64,000 bases of DNA from Carideicomes alvinocaridis. Lineage in GTDB: Bacteria; Pseudomonadota; Alphaproteobacteria; Rhodobacterales; Rhodobacteraceae. A model generated the notes under the pieces. That model was not told the origin of the DNA, ran no database searches, and was given only the letters and a program-made list of their open reading frames with translations. Position numbers and translations under genes: made by a program. This document shows, in pieces, positions 1 through 7,673 of this stretch (positions are counted from its first letter, which is position 1; each line of letters starts with the position of its first letter). Where the stretch lies: the NCBI GenBank assembly GCA_005473895.2, contig SRJI02000005.1, positions 1 to 64,000 on the forward strand, read 5' to 3'.

Positions 1-414
1 ATGCAGCGCCTGCGCCGCGGTCCGCTGGCCGAGCGCGCGGGCCCGGCCGAACTCTGGCTCGATGGCGGGCACAACGCGGCCGCCGGCGATGCGCTGGCCG
101 CCACGCTGGACCGCCTGCCCGCCCGCGACACGCACCTGATCTGCGGCATGCTCAACACCAAGGATATCCGCGGCTACCTGCGCCCCCTCGCCGCCCGCGC
201 CCGCAGCCTCACCGCGGTGTCGATCCCGGGCGAGGCCAATACCCTGCCGGCCGGCACCACGGCGGCGGCCGCCCGGGAGGTGGGGCTGGAGGCGGCAGAG
301 GCGGACAGCGTCACCGACGCGCTCGACGCGATCCTGGCGCGGGATCCGCAGGCACGGGTGCTGATCTGCGGGTCACTCTACCTGGCCGGGAACGTCCTGC
401 GCGAAAACGGCTGA
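1..414 (+). CDS. folC: Bifunctional folylpolyglutamate/dihydrofolate synthase, C-terminal part (cut by window edge)
   Basis: This is the last 137 residues of a FolC-type ligase, which adds glutamate to folates and to dihydropteroate in the cytoplasm. The segment shows the Mur-ligase-like C-terminal domain: an LDGGHN motif near residue 20 (family form DGAHN), then LICGMLNTKD and the closing ICGSLYLAGNVL block. Family members are about 420 residues, so some 280 residues lie upstream of the window. The ATG at position 1 is almost certainly an internal methionine. The gene ends 60 bases before a promoter-like element, so transcription of the next unit looks independent. Confidence 0.92.
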   Translation: MQRLRRGPLAERAGPAELWLDGGHNAAAGDALAATLDRLPARDTHLICGMLNTKDIRGYLRPLAARARSLTAVSIPGEANTLPAGTTAAAAREVGLEAAEADSVTDALDAILARDPQARVLICGSLYLAGNVLRENG

Positions 415-473
415 GCGCGGGGCGCGGCAGCGAAAAATCCTACGTCGCGGGGCCGAAAACGAATCACTTCCTG

Positions 474-503
474 TTGACTGATTCGCGTCGAGCCCGCTAT
501 ATC
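474..503 (+). promoter_or_regulatory. Sigma70-type promoter with overlapping inverted repeat
   Basis: TTGACT (474-479) and TATATC (498-503) are separated by 18 bases. A perfect inverted repeat, CGAATCA (460-466) and TGATTCG (479-485), spans the -35 and would suit an operator. The predicted start is near 510. The element lies in the 258-base gap between folC and the EamA gene. Confidence 0.5.
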
Positions 504-509
504 TTGGGT

Positions 510-619
510 GATTATGCGGCGCGCCGGCCGGACGCGGAATGCTACCACGGCGCGAGACGACCCTCGGAATACCAGGCAGGACGGGATTGAGGGGCCGGTG
601 CAACGGCCCCCTTTCCTTT
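510..619 (+). ncRNA. Candidate small RNA or leader between folC and an EamA gene
   Basis: About 110 bases run from a good promoter (474-503) to a terminator-like hairpin: GGGGCCG (591-597), 6-base loop, CGGCCCC (604-610), then a pyrimidine run with two T triplets. A further inverted repeat, CGCGCC (520-525) with GGCGCG (549-554), could fold the 5' half. I do not recognise the RNA family. The unit could equally be the leader of the EamA gene that starts at 672. Direct evidence is limited to the signals. Function is unknown. Confidence 0.35.
591..619 (+). terminator. Terminator-like hairpin upstream of the EamA gene
   Basis: A perfect 7-bp stem, GGGGCCG (591-597) and CGGCCCC (604-610), closes a 6-base loop. 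It is followed by C, TTT, CC, TTT. The tail is not a pure T run, so termination may be partial. Confidence 0.45.
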
Positions 620-671
620 CCCGCGCCGGGCAGGCATTGATGGGCCCGGAGCAGGAGAGAGGGAGCATCCG

Positions 672-1595
672 ATGGACATCCGCGCAATCGCCATGGGGCT
701 TCTCTTTGCGGTGATGTGGTCCTCGGCCTTCACCTCCGCGCGCCTCATCGTCGTCGACGCGCCGCCGCTCATGTCCCTCGCCCTGCGCTTCCTGCTGTCC
801 GGCCTGATCGCGGTGATCTTCGCCCGGATGATGGGCCAGAGCTGGCGCCTGACCCGCGCGCAATGGCGGGCGACGATCATCTTCGGCATCTGCCAGAACG
901 CGCTCTATCTCGGGCTCAACTTCCTCGCCATGCAGACGGTGGAGGCCGGGCTGGCCTCGATCATTGCCTCCACCATGCCGCTGCTGGTGGCGCTGGCCGG
1001 CTGGACGCTGTTCCGCGAAAAGGTCAACGCGCTGGGCGCGGTCGGGCTGATCGCCGGGGTCGTCGGCGTGGTGATCATCATGGGCGCGCGGCTGCAGGGC
1101 GGCAACGTGGATCTCTACGGCGTCGCGCTCTGCGGCATCGGGGTGGTGTCGCTGACCGTGGCGACGCTGTCGATGCGCGGCGCCTCCTCGGGCGGCAATT
1201 TCATGATGGTGGTGGGCCTGCAGATGCTGGTGGGCTCCGCCGTGCTCTGGGCGCCGGCCATCGCGACCGAGACGCTGGTGGTCAACATGAACCTCCGGCT
1301 GGTGCTGGCCTTCATCTACACCACGCTGGTGCCGGGGCTGGCCGCGACGCTGGTCTGGTTCATGCTGGTGGACCGGATCGGCGCGGTGAAGGCCGCCACC
1401 TTCCACTTCCTCAACCCGTTCTTCGGCGTGGCCATCGCCGCGCTGCTGCTGGGCGAAAAGCTGGGGCCGCATGACGTGGTGGGCGTGGCGATCATCGCCG
1501 GCGGCATCCTCGCGGTGCAGCTTTCGCGGCAAGCCGGCCAGCGGCGCCCGCAGGCGGAAGACCGCCCGCAACCCCGCGCCCGCGGCGGGGCCTGA
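672..1595 (+). CDS. EamA-family (DMT superfamily) inner-membrane transporter
   Basis: This 307-residue protein has about ten hydrophobic segments in two EamA repeats, the usual architecture of drug/metabolite exporters such as RhaT/YdcZ relatives. The first repeat covers roughly residues 5-135 (opening with AIAMGLLFAVMWSSAF) and the second about 145-280. A basic, proline-rich cytosolic tail closes the protein. The start at 672 follows a purine-rich GAGAGGGAG ribosome binding site. The substrate cannot be read from the sequence. It is a single-gene unit, separated from folC by a promoter and hairpin and followed by a short gap to the thioredoxin-like gene. A second, unrelated EamA gene lies at 34170. 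Confidence 0.88.
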   Translation: MDIRAIAMGLLFAVMWSSAFTSARLIVVDAPPLMSLALRFLLSGLIAVIFARMMGQSWRLTRAQWRATIIFGICQNALYLGLNFLAMQTVEAGLASIIASTMPLLVALAGWTLFREKVNALGAVGLIAGVVGVVIIMGARLQGGNVDLYGVALCGIGVVSLTVATLSMRGASSGGNFMMVVGLQMLVGSAVLWAPAIATETLVVNMNLRLVLAFIYTTLVPGLAATLVWFMLVDRIGAVKAATFHFLNPFFGVAIAALLLGEKLGPHDVVGVAIIAGGILAVQLSRQAGQRRPQAEDRPQPRARGGA

Positions 1596-1673
1596 GCCTT
1601 TCCGGGTGACATTGCCCCTGCCCCGGGGTTAAGTGGGGGTCGAACTGACCGGAGTCCCTGGTGGAGTGCCGCG

Positions 1674-2099
1674 ATGAACCGACGCCGTTTCCTCAGCCTC
1701 GCCGCCCTGTCGGCCCTTCTGCCGGCGCTGCCCGCGCCCGCCCGCGCCGACGGCCACCTGCACTACACCCCCGATGTGCTGCGCAGCCACCTGGCGGCCG
1801 GCGAGGTGGTGCTGCTCTCGTTCCGCGCGGAATGGGAGAACACCTGCCAGCAGCAGGCCCGCATCATCGACCGCCTGCGGGCAGAGAACCCGGCCTATGC
1901 CCATGCGGTGACGCTGATCGACGTGGATTGGGACATCTGGGGCGACTCGCGCCTCGCCGGCCGGCTGAACGTGCCGCGCCGATCGACGCTGCTGGTGCTG
2001 AAGGGCGATCACGAGGTGGACCGGCTCATCGCCTCCACCGAGGAAGCCGAGATCCGCGCCCTGCTCGACGCCGCCCTGGCCGCCGCCACCGCCGCCTGA
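1674..2099 (+). CDS. Exported thioredoxin-fold protein with an incomplete active site
   Basis: The 141-residue protein opens with an RRRFLSLAALSAL segment, which resembles a Tat signal, with likely cleavage after residue 25 (ARA-DG). The rest matches a thioredoxin fold: a strand VVLLSFRAEW, helix, IDVDWDIWG strand and VPRRSTLLVL. In the position of WCxxC the protein reads W54-E-N-T-C58, so the nucleophilic first cysteine is glutamate and only the resolving cysteine remains. The usual cis-proline block before the last strands reads RRS. A normal dithiol reaction is therefore unlikely. It may be a periplasmic binding or chaperone-like relative. The start is set by the signal peptide. Confidence 0.72.
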   Translation: MNRRRFLSLAALSALLPALPAPARADGHLHYTPDVLRSHLAAGEVVLLSFRAEWENTCQQQARIIDRLRAENPAYAHAVTLIDVDWDIWGDSRLAGRLNVPRRSTLLVLKGDHEVDRLIASTEEAEIRALLDAALAAATAA

Positions 2100-2163
2100 T
2101 CCGGCCGGCGCTCCAGTCCGGCGGCCAGACCTAGCTTCCGCGGCTCACGCTGCCGCGGCCCAC

Positions 2164-2223
2164 GCTTCTTCTGACCATAAATATCCCCGCCGGAGGCTCC
2201 CGCGGTCTCCGCCAGGGCCTCCG
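2164..2223. repeat. Degenerate copy of a dispersed intergenic repeat
   Basis: The core GCTTCTTC...CCATAAATAT resembles the heads of the copies at 41438 and 62818. The tail diverges and instead forms CGGAGGC (2191-2197) with GCCTCCG (2217-2223). It lies between the thioredoxin-like gene and the convergent paaK 3' end and may act as a bidirectional terminator. Confidence 0.4.
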
Positions 2224-2250
2224 CCGGGACGAGAGATAGGCCGCCGACGC

Positions 2251-3561
2251 CTATTCCTTCGGCCGGTTGTCCACCACGCGCACCGCCTTGCCCTGGCTGC
2301 GCTCCACCCCGCCGGGGTCGGCCACGTCCACCGCCACGGTCACGCCGACGATGGTCTTGATCTTACGCACCAGCAGCCCGGCCGCCGCCTGGCGCGCATC
2401 GTCCGCCTCCGATCCCGGCGCGGCCTCGCACTTGATGCGCATCTCGTCCTTGTGGCCCACGCGGTTCAGCTCCACCTGGAAATGCGGCGCGAGCGCGGTC
2501 ACTTCCAGCAGCTGCTCCTCGATCTGGGTGGGGAAGACGTTCACCCCCCGCAGGATCATCATGTCGTCCGAACGGCCGGTAACCTTCTCCATCCGCCGCA
2601 TCGACCGGGCCGTGCCCGGATGCAGCCGGGTCAGATCGCGGGTGCGGTAGCGGATGATCGGGAAGGCTTCCTTGGTGAGCGAGGTGAAGACCAGCTCGCC
2701 CAGCTCGCCGTCGGGCAGGACCTCGCCGGTCTCGGGGTCGATCACCTCGGGATAGAAGTGATCCTCCCACACATGCAGGCCGTCCTTGGTCTCCACGCAT
2801 TCATTGGCGACGCCCGGCCCCATGACCTCCGACAGGCCGTAGATGTCGACCGCGTGCATGTCGAAGGCTTCCTCGATCTCGCGGCGCATCGCGTTGGTCC
2901 AGGGCTCCGCCCCGAAGATGCCGACCTTGAGCGGGCTGCGCCGCGGGTCGAGCCCCTGGGCCTTGTACTCGTCGAGGATCGACAGCGCGTAGGAGGGGGT
3001 GACGGTGATCCCGTCGGCGCGGAAATCCTCGATCAGGCGCACCTGCCGCTGGGTCATCCCGCCCGAGACCGGCACCGTCGCCAGCCCCAGCGTATCGGCG
3101 CCCAGGTGGATGCCCAGCCCGCCGGTGAACAGCCCGTAGCCATAGGCGTTGTGCAGCAGGTCGCCCCGCCGCATCCCGGCCGCGCGGAGGGAGCGCGCGA
3201 CCACCTGGCCCCAGACCTCCAGATCGGACTTGGTATAGCCCACCACCGTCGGCTGGCCCGTCGTGCCGGAGGAGGCGTGGATCCGCGCCACCCGGTCGCG
3301 CGGCACGGCGAACATGCCGAAGGGGTAATTGTCGCGCAGGTCGCCCTTTACCGTGAAGGGGAACTTGGCCAGGTCCGACAGCTCGTGCAGGTCCTCGGGC
3401 AGGACACCGGCATCGTCGAAGCTCTTCTTGTAGAAGGGGACATTCTCGTAGGCGTGGCGCAGCGACCAGCGCATCCGGTCCAGCTGCAGGGCGGCGATTT
3501 CGTCGCGCGACGCGGTCTCGATCGGTTCCAGGTCGCCGGGCTTGGGGGACAGGTCTTCCAT
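2251..3561 (-). CDS. paaK: Phenylacetate-CoA ligase
   Basis: The 436-residue cytosolic ligase activates phenylacetate to phenylacetyl-CoA with ATP, the first step of aerobic phenylacetate breakdown. The adenylate-forming core is clear: SSGTTGQPTVVGYT at residues 97-110, a DIYGLSEVMGPG block, YRTRDLTRL, and the GRSDDMMILRGVNVFPTQIEE hinge leading into the C-terminal domain. Length is typical. The start follows a GAGGAGGAG ribosome binding site. paaI lies 65 bases upstream on the same strand, so the two are probably co-transcribed. An imperfect inverted repeat, TCGCG (3583-3587) with CGTGA (3594-3598), sits just before the gene. The paaABCDE, paaZ and paaJ genes are not in this window. Confidence 0.95.
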   Translation of the reverse strand: MEDLSPKPGDLEPIETASRDEIAALQLDRMRWSLRHAYENVPFYKKSFDDAGVLPEDLHELSDLAKFPFTVKGDLRDNYPFGMFAVPRDRVARIHASSGTTGQPTVVGYTKSDLEVWGQVVARSLRAAGMRRGDLLHNAYGYGLFTGGLGIHLGADTLGLATVPVSGGMTQRQVRLIEDFRADGITVTPSYALSILDEYKAQGLDPRRSPLKVGIFGAEPWTNAMRREIEEAFDMHAVDIYGLSEVMGPGVANECVETKDGLHVWEDHFYPEVIDPETGEVLPDGELGELVFTSLTKEAFPIIRYRTRDLTRLHPGTARSMRRMEKVTGRSDDMMILRGVNVFPTQIEEQLLEVTALAPHFQVELNRVGHKDEMRIKCEAAPGSEADDARQAAAGLLVRKIKTIVGVTVAVDVADPGGVERSQGKAVRVVDNRPKE

Positions 3562-3626
3562 ATGTTACGACTCCTCCTCAAATCGCGCATTTTCGTGACA
3601 TCTTATCTGCCCCATGCGCGGCCCGG

Positions 3627-4055
3627 TCAAGCCGGGTCGAAGATCGTTCCGGCGATTTCGCGGCAGAGCCCGCGGAACAGGGCCACCTTGCGCCCGTCCT
3701 CGCCGGTCACGGTCACATCATAGATCCCCGACCGGCCCTGGCGAACATTCTCCTCCGCCGTGGCGGTCAGGCGCTCGCCACCCTTGCCAGGCGACAGGAA
3801 GGTGATGGAGTTCTCCTGCGCCACCGTCACCCGGTTGTAGCTGTTGCAGGCGAAGGCAAAGGCACTGTCGGCCAGGGTGAAGATAAAGCCGCCATGGCAG
3901 ATCGCGTGGCCGTTCAGGTGGTGCGGCTCCACCTGCATCGACAGCACGGCCCGGCCGGGGCCCATCTCGTCGATCCGGGCGCCCAGCCACTTAGTTGCCT
4001 GGTCGTCGGCGAACATCGCCTCGGCGCTGCGCTGCGCGATTTCCTCGGGTGTCAT
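3627..4055 (-). CDS. paaI: PaaI-type hotdog-fold acyl-CoA thioesterase
   Basis: The protein has 142 residues from the ATG at 4055, which is preceded by GGAGGG. The hotdog core carries the PaaI hallmark HLNGHAICHGGFIFTLADSAFAFACNS at residues 46-72, with D63 in the position of the catalytic aspartate, followed by ENSITFLSPGKGG. Family members release CoA from ring-hydroxylated or stalled phenylacetyl-CoA intermediates and so protect the CoA pool. It sits directly upstream of paaK on the same strand, with the AraC-type and PaaX-type regulators on the other side of the intergenic region. The reading frame stays open to 4325, but that extension is arginine-rich and has no family similarity. Confidence 0.92.
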   Translation of the reverse strand: MTPEEIAQRSAEAMFADDQATKWLGARIDEMGPGRAVLSMQVEPHHLNGHAICHGGFIFTLADSAFAFACNSYNRVTVAQENSITFLSPGKGGERLTATAEENVRQGRSGIYDVTVTGEDGRKVALFRGLCREIAGTIFDPA

Positions 4056-4498
4056 CCTGTCCCTGCCCTCCTGAAGCCGCGCGACGATTGCAGGAAGGGG
4101 ATGGGGGGTCAAGCAGCCGGCTGCCCCGGCCCCCGGTTCGTCCGACCGGCAAGTGCCGGCCGGGCGCGTCCCGGGGACGAAACCGCTCCCGGCGCGGTCC
4201 TGAGAAGACCACGGCCGGGCACTCGCAAGAAACCGGTGCCCTACGGAGCGAGCACGCAAGTCGCGCCCCGCACTGGCCCGGGCGCCGCATCCCGTACGCC
4301 GGGCCGGTGGTGGGCCGCACGTCATGGTAGCGAGGGCATGGGGTCGCCGCGAGGCCGGGCTCTTGTCGAGAAGCCGGGCAATCTTGTCGAACTGCGCGAC
4401 AGATGCCGGAGGAGCGCATCCGGCCCAACGGCGGTCGCGTTTGCCTTTTTCCCCGGCAAGTGAGACACTTGGCCCGTAAGAGCAGCAATAACGATCCC
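4056..4498. promoter_or_regulatory. Divergent regulatory region between paaI and the AraC-type gene
   Basis: These 443 bases hold no credible gene. On the minus strand a TTGACC box lies about 50 bases upstream of paaI. Short GC-rich hairpins occur in the middle, for example CCGGC-AAGT-GCCGG near 4147. A perfect palindrome CAAGTG-AGA-CACTTG (4457-4471) lies 28 bases before the AraC-type start and could be its operator. No PaaX-like box was recognised. Confidence 0.4.
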
Positions 4499-5449
4499 AT
4501 GCCCGACCAGAATACCGGCTCCGCCGACATGCGGGTGAGAATCCAGCGTGAAACCAGCCCGGGGACCCGCACCAGCCACCTTTCGGGGGCCGGGGGCGAA
4601 TTGCACATGACGACCGGGGCCAGTGGGGCCGTGCCGGGCCTGGCCTGGCGGAACACGCGGTTCCGGAGCGGCATCAGCACCAGCATCGAGGTCGCGGCGG
4701 GCGCCAATTTCGACATGGTGGTGCTGCAGATCCCGCTTCGGGGGCGGTGGCAGATCGAGTATGCCGATGCCCCGCCGACCGACGCGCTGCCCCGGCTGTC
4801 GCGGCTGAGCGTGCCCAGCGCGATCTTTGCCTTTCCGCCCGGCCAATATGCCCAGTTCAGCATGCAGGTGTCGCTGGACACGGTCGGCCGCTGGTACGGC
4901 GACACGCTCCCCGACGGCGTGCGGCCGCTGGTCAGCGACAGGCTGCGCGGGAACCTCCACAGCGAGGGCATCCTCTCCGTCTCGCAGCGCCGCGCGCTAC
5001 AGGCGGCGCTGCTGGGCCAGCACCCGCTGGAGGCGCTCCAGATCGAGGGGCTGTCGCTGCAGATCCTCGGCCAGTTCCTGCAACAGCTGGACGGCACGGT
5101 CCTTGAACCCGGTCTCGGCAGCAAGGAGATGCAGGCCGCACGGGAGGCGCGCGAGCTCGTGACCGAACGGCTGCGCGATCCGCCCACGCTGGGCGAGCTG
5201 GCGGCGATGACGCATGTCTCGGCCCGCCGGCTCAAGATCGCCCTGCGGGAGGAATTCGGCCAGACCCTGCACCAGATGGTAACCGAGGCGCGGTTCGAGG
5301 AAGCCTGCGCCGCCCTGCGCGCCGGCGAGGGGATCAAGTCCATCGCCTTCCGCCTGGGCTATGCCAATGTCAGCGCGTTCGGCTATGCATTCCGCCGCCG
5401 CTTCGGCCTGTCGCCCGCCGCCTGGCGCGAGCGGACCGCCCGGGCGTGA
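4499..5449 (+). CDS. AraC-family transcriptional regulator
   Basis: The 316-residue protein has an unassigned N-terminal sensor region (about residues 1-200). The C-terminal AraC/XylS double helix-turn-helix is clear: PTLGELAAMTHVSARRLKIALREEFG, then GIKSIAFRLGYANVSAFGYAFRRRFGLSPAAWR. It is divergent from paaI-paaK and just upstream of a PaaX-type repressor, which suggests a part in aromatic acid control. That link is inference from position. The start at 4499 is preferred because the frame upstream to 4403 is basic and runs through the likely promoter. The palindrome at 4457-4471 is a possible autoregulatory site. Confidence 0.86.
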   Translation: MPDQNTGSADMRVRIQRETSPGTRTSHLSGAGGELHMTTGASGAVPGLAWRNTRFRSGISTSIEVAAGANFDMVVLQIPLRGRWQIEYADAPPTDALPRLSRLSVPSAIFAFPPGQYAQFSMQVSLDTVGRWYGDTLPDGVRPLVSDRLRGNLHSEGILSVSQRRALQAALLGQHPLEALQIEGLSLQILGQFLQQLDGTVLEPGLGSKEMQAAREARELVTERLRDPPTLGELAAMTHVSARRLKIALREEFGQTLHQMVTEARFEEACAALRAGEGIKSIAFRLGYANVSAFGYAFRRRFGLSPAAWRERTARA

Positions 5450-5547
5450 CCTCCGCCCAGCCGCCCCTTGCGGCCGCGTCGCCCCTTGCCGCGATCCGGC
5501 CGTGACCTGCCCTTTACCCCCCTCGCCCCTTCGCCCATAACACCCCC

Positions 5548-6339
5548 ATGAGCGACCCGCTGGCCCCTGTCATCAGGAACTTGCACGAGGAGGGACGGCT
5601 GCGCGCCTGGTCCCTTCTCATGACCGTGTTCGGCGACAGCGTGCAGCATCGCGGGGGCCGCATCGCCACTGCAAGGCTGCGGGTCCTTCTTGAACGGGTG
5701 GGCGTGTCCTCCGGGACGCTGCGGACCGCTTTGTCCCGCCTCGGTCAGGATGGCTGGGTGAGCAGCGAGCGCGAGGGCCGGTCGAGCTCCTACACCCTGA
5801 ACGGTGCCGCGCTGGAGGCGGTGGAGGGGGCGAGCCAGACGATCTATGCCGCGCCGCGCGCCACGCCGGTGCGGGACTGGGTGATGCGGCTGGGCGGCGA
5901 GACCGGGCTGCAGATCGCGCCCGGGGTCTTCCTGGCGCCGGCCGACGCGCCGATGCCGCCGGGCGTGCGCGCCGCTGTCACCGGACCGCTGACCGAGGTG
6001 GCCCCGGACCTCGCCGAAAGCGTGCTGGGCCCCGACAATCTGGGCGCCCGGGCCGCGCTGCGGGCGGACCTGGCGGCGCTGCAGGGGCTGGAGCTGACGC
6101 CGCTCGAGTCCGCCGCGGCCCGGACCCTGCTGATCCACCGCTGGCGCCGCCTGGTGCTGCGCCACCCCGAATTGCCGCCGGGGCTGCCGGGCGAAGGCGG
6201 CGCGCCGGACCTGCGGACGGAGGTCGCGTGCCTCTACCGCGCGCTCACCCCCGGGGCGGAGGCCTGGCTGTCCTCCGACGCCGACGGGCTCGACCCGATG
6301 CCGGCGCCGGATGCCGCCGCGGCCCGCCGTTTCGGCTGA
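5548..6339 (+). CDS. paaX: PaaX-family transcriptional repressor
   Basis: The 263-residue protein matches the PaaX family along its length. It has an N-terminal winged helix (RIATARLRVLLERVGVSSGTLRTALSRLGQDGWVSSEREGRSSSYTLN, about residues 35-85), a central SASDAP-like segment YAAPRATPVRDWVMRLG, and a C-terminal domain ending in a DLRTEVACLYRAL block. Members repress phenylacetate catabolism and are released by phenylacetyl-CoA, the product of PaaK. Its nearness to paaK and paaI fits that role, although it is on the opposite strand behind the AraC-type gene. I saw no convincing PaaX operator beside paaK. Confidence 0.85.
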   Translation: MSDPLAPVIRNLHEEGRLRAWSLLMTVFGDSVQHRGGRIATARLRVLLERVGVSSGTLRTALSRLGQDGWVSSEREGRSSSYTLNGAALEAVEGASQTIYAAPRATPVRDWVMRLGGETGLQIAPGVFLAPADAPMPPGVRAAVTGPLTEVAPDLAESVLGPDNLGARAALRADLAALQGLELTPLESAAARTLLIHRWRRLVLRHPELPPGLPGEGGAPDLRTEVACLYRALTPGAEAWLSSDADGLDPMPAPDAAAARRFG

Positions 6340-6353
6340 GCCACCGCGCGGGT

Positions 6354-6380
6354 TTTGCGGCTGCGACCGGTTGCCGCAAA
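6354..6380. repeat. Inverted repeat upstream of the DUF2794 gene
   Basis: TTTGCGGC (6354-6361) and GCCGCAAA (6373-6380) form perfect 8-bp arms with an 11-base spacer, 15 bases after the PaaX stop codon and 39 bases before the DUF2794 start. It could be a weak terminator or an operator. Confidence 0.4.
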
Positions 6381-6419
6381 CCGCTTGCTTTGAGCCGGAA
6401 AGAGGCACAGGGTTGGGGC

Positions 6420-6752
6420 ATGAATTCGGTCACCCCCTTCTCGCCCGCCTCGGAGCAGGTGGCGTTTCACCGAACGGAACTCAACGTGATCCTGTCCCTC
6501 TACGGCCGGATGGTCGCCGCCGGCGAGTGGCGCGATTACGGGATCTCCTGTCTCAGGGACCACGCGGTCTTTTCGGTCTTCCGGCGCACGGCGGAGCATC
6601 CTTTGTACCGGATCGAGAAGCACCCCAAGCTGCGCAACCGGCAGGGGCAATACGCGGTGATCGGCATGGACGGCCAGATCTTGCGCCGGGGCCACGAGCT
6701 GAAGACCGTGCTGCGGGTGCTGGAGCGCAAGCTGATCCGCTCGGTCGAGTAG
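6420..6752 (+). CDS. DUF2794 family protein
   Basis: This 110-residue protein is conserved among Alphaproteobacteria and has no assigned function. Recognised stretches are the FHRTELNVILSLYGRMVAAGEWRDYGI start and the FRRTAEHPLYRIEKHPKLRNRQGQYAVIGMDGQILRRGHELKTVLRVL core. No signal peptide or membrane segment is visible. The protein is basic and probably cytosolic. The ATG at 6420 is chosen because the conserved region begins there. Confidence 0.82.
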   Translation: MNSVTPFSPASEQVAFHRTELNVILSLYGRMVAAGEWRDYGISCLRDHAVFSVFRRTAEHPLYRIEKHPKLRNRQGQYAVIGMDGQILRRGHELKTVLRVLERKLIRSVE

Positions 6753-6821
6753 GCTGCGGCTTCGCCGCGACGGGCGGAACGGCCGCGCCGGCGGCAACCA
6801 TGGCGGCGCCCAAGGGCTCGG

Positions 6822-7673
6822 TCAGTCGGTCCTGTCCTCTGTATTCGTCCCAGGGCGACGCGCCCCGGTCAGCGGGCCGTCGCCCTGAGCCTCGATGCGG
6901 CGGAGCGCGGCGCCCAGCGGCTCATACGCCACCGCCATGTGCCAGGCATTGGCGTGCAGAATGGTCTCCGGATCGGCCACCCAGGCGACATGGCCCTTCC
7001 AGAACAGCAGGTCGCCACGGCGGAACGGCCCGGCGGTGTCGATCGGCCGTCCCAGCGTCTCCGCCTGCTGGTCGCTGTCGCCGGGGCAGGCCCATCCGCA
7101 GGCATGGCAGGCCAGCTGCACGAGGCCCGAGCAATCGACGCCCGAGCGCGAATTCCCGCCCCAGAGATAGGGCGTGCCCATGAGCCGCGCGGCGACCGCG
7201 ACAGGGTCCGCTTCGGTGGTCTCGAGCGGCACGAGATGGACGCTCGCAATCCATCCGTCCGGGGTCCGGCTGAACCGCCCCTCCGTCCCCTCGACCGTCA
7301 GCCGCGCACCGAGCGAGACCAGCGCCCGGTCCGGAGTCTTGAAGTCGGGCCGGTCGTAGAGATGGCCCGCGGCGGCGGCCAGCCGGTGGGTCGCCTGCTG
7401 CGCCGGGCCCAGCTGACGTTCCGCCAGGTAGCCCACGTAGCCGTCGGCCCGCGCCTGGACAAAGGCCCAGCCCTCGTGCCGCTCGAACACCGTCACCTCG
7501 GCGCCCAGCAGAAGCTGCCGGTCCCGGGCGCCGCCGGGCGCGGCCAGCAGGTCGGCCACCGGGGCGACGACGCGTGCGGGCTCTCCGTCGGTGAAGCACT
7601 CGGCCTCCACCTGCCCCTGCAGCCAGCGGGCGGCGACGCGGGGATTGGCCGGGGTGAGCCGCCGGTCGCTCAC
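6822..7673 (-). CDS. NlpC/P60-family cell-wall hydrolase with SH3-like domain
   Basis: The 283-residue protein has an N-terminal bacterial SH3-like region (about residues 40-150, with LLLGAEVTVFERHEGWAFVQ and DGYVGYL) and a C-terminal NlpC/P60 peptidase domain. Catalytic residues are visible: C181 in SGVDCSGLVQ, H228 in KGHVAWV, and H240 in LHANAWHMAV. Family members cut peptides of peptidoglycan. The start is a GTG at 7673 whose last bases overlap the stop codon of the upstream M17 aminopeptidase gene (GTGA), so the two are translationally coupled. No classical signal peptide is seen. A role in recycling wall peptides together with the aminopeptidase is an inference. Confidence 0.9.
   Translation of the reverse strand: MSDRRLTPANPRVAARWLQGQVEAECFTDGEPARVVAPVADLLAAPGGARDRQLLLGAEVTVFERHEGWAFVQARADGYVGYLAERQLGPAQQATHRLAAAAGHLYDRPDFKTPDRALVSLGARLTVEGTEGRFSRTPDGWIASVHLVPLETTEADPVAVAARLMGTPYLWGGNSRSGVDCSGLVQLACHACGWACPGDSDQQAETLGRPIDTAGPFRRGDLLFWKGHVAWVADPETILHANAWHMAVAYEPLGAALRRIEAQGDGPLTGARRPGTNTEDRTD

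Noticed and set aside
508-714. Small protein encoded upstream of the EamA gene (68 codons)
   Set aside because: It starts inside the presumed transcript leader, runs through the hairpin and into the EamA coding sequence in another frame, and has no ribosome binding site.
378-1571. Long open frame on the minus strand opposite the EamA gene
   Set aside because: Histidine, arginine and glutamine-rich composition typical of antisense frames in GC-rich DNA. The plus-strand membrane protein accounts for the region.
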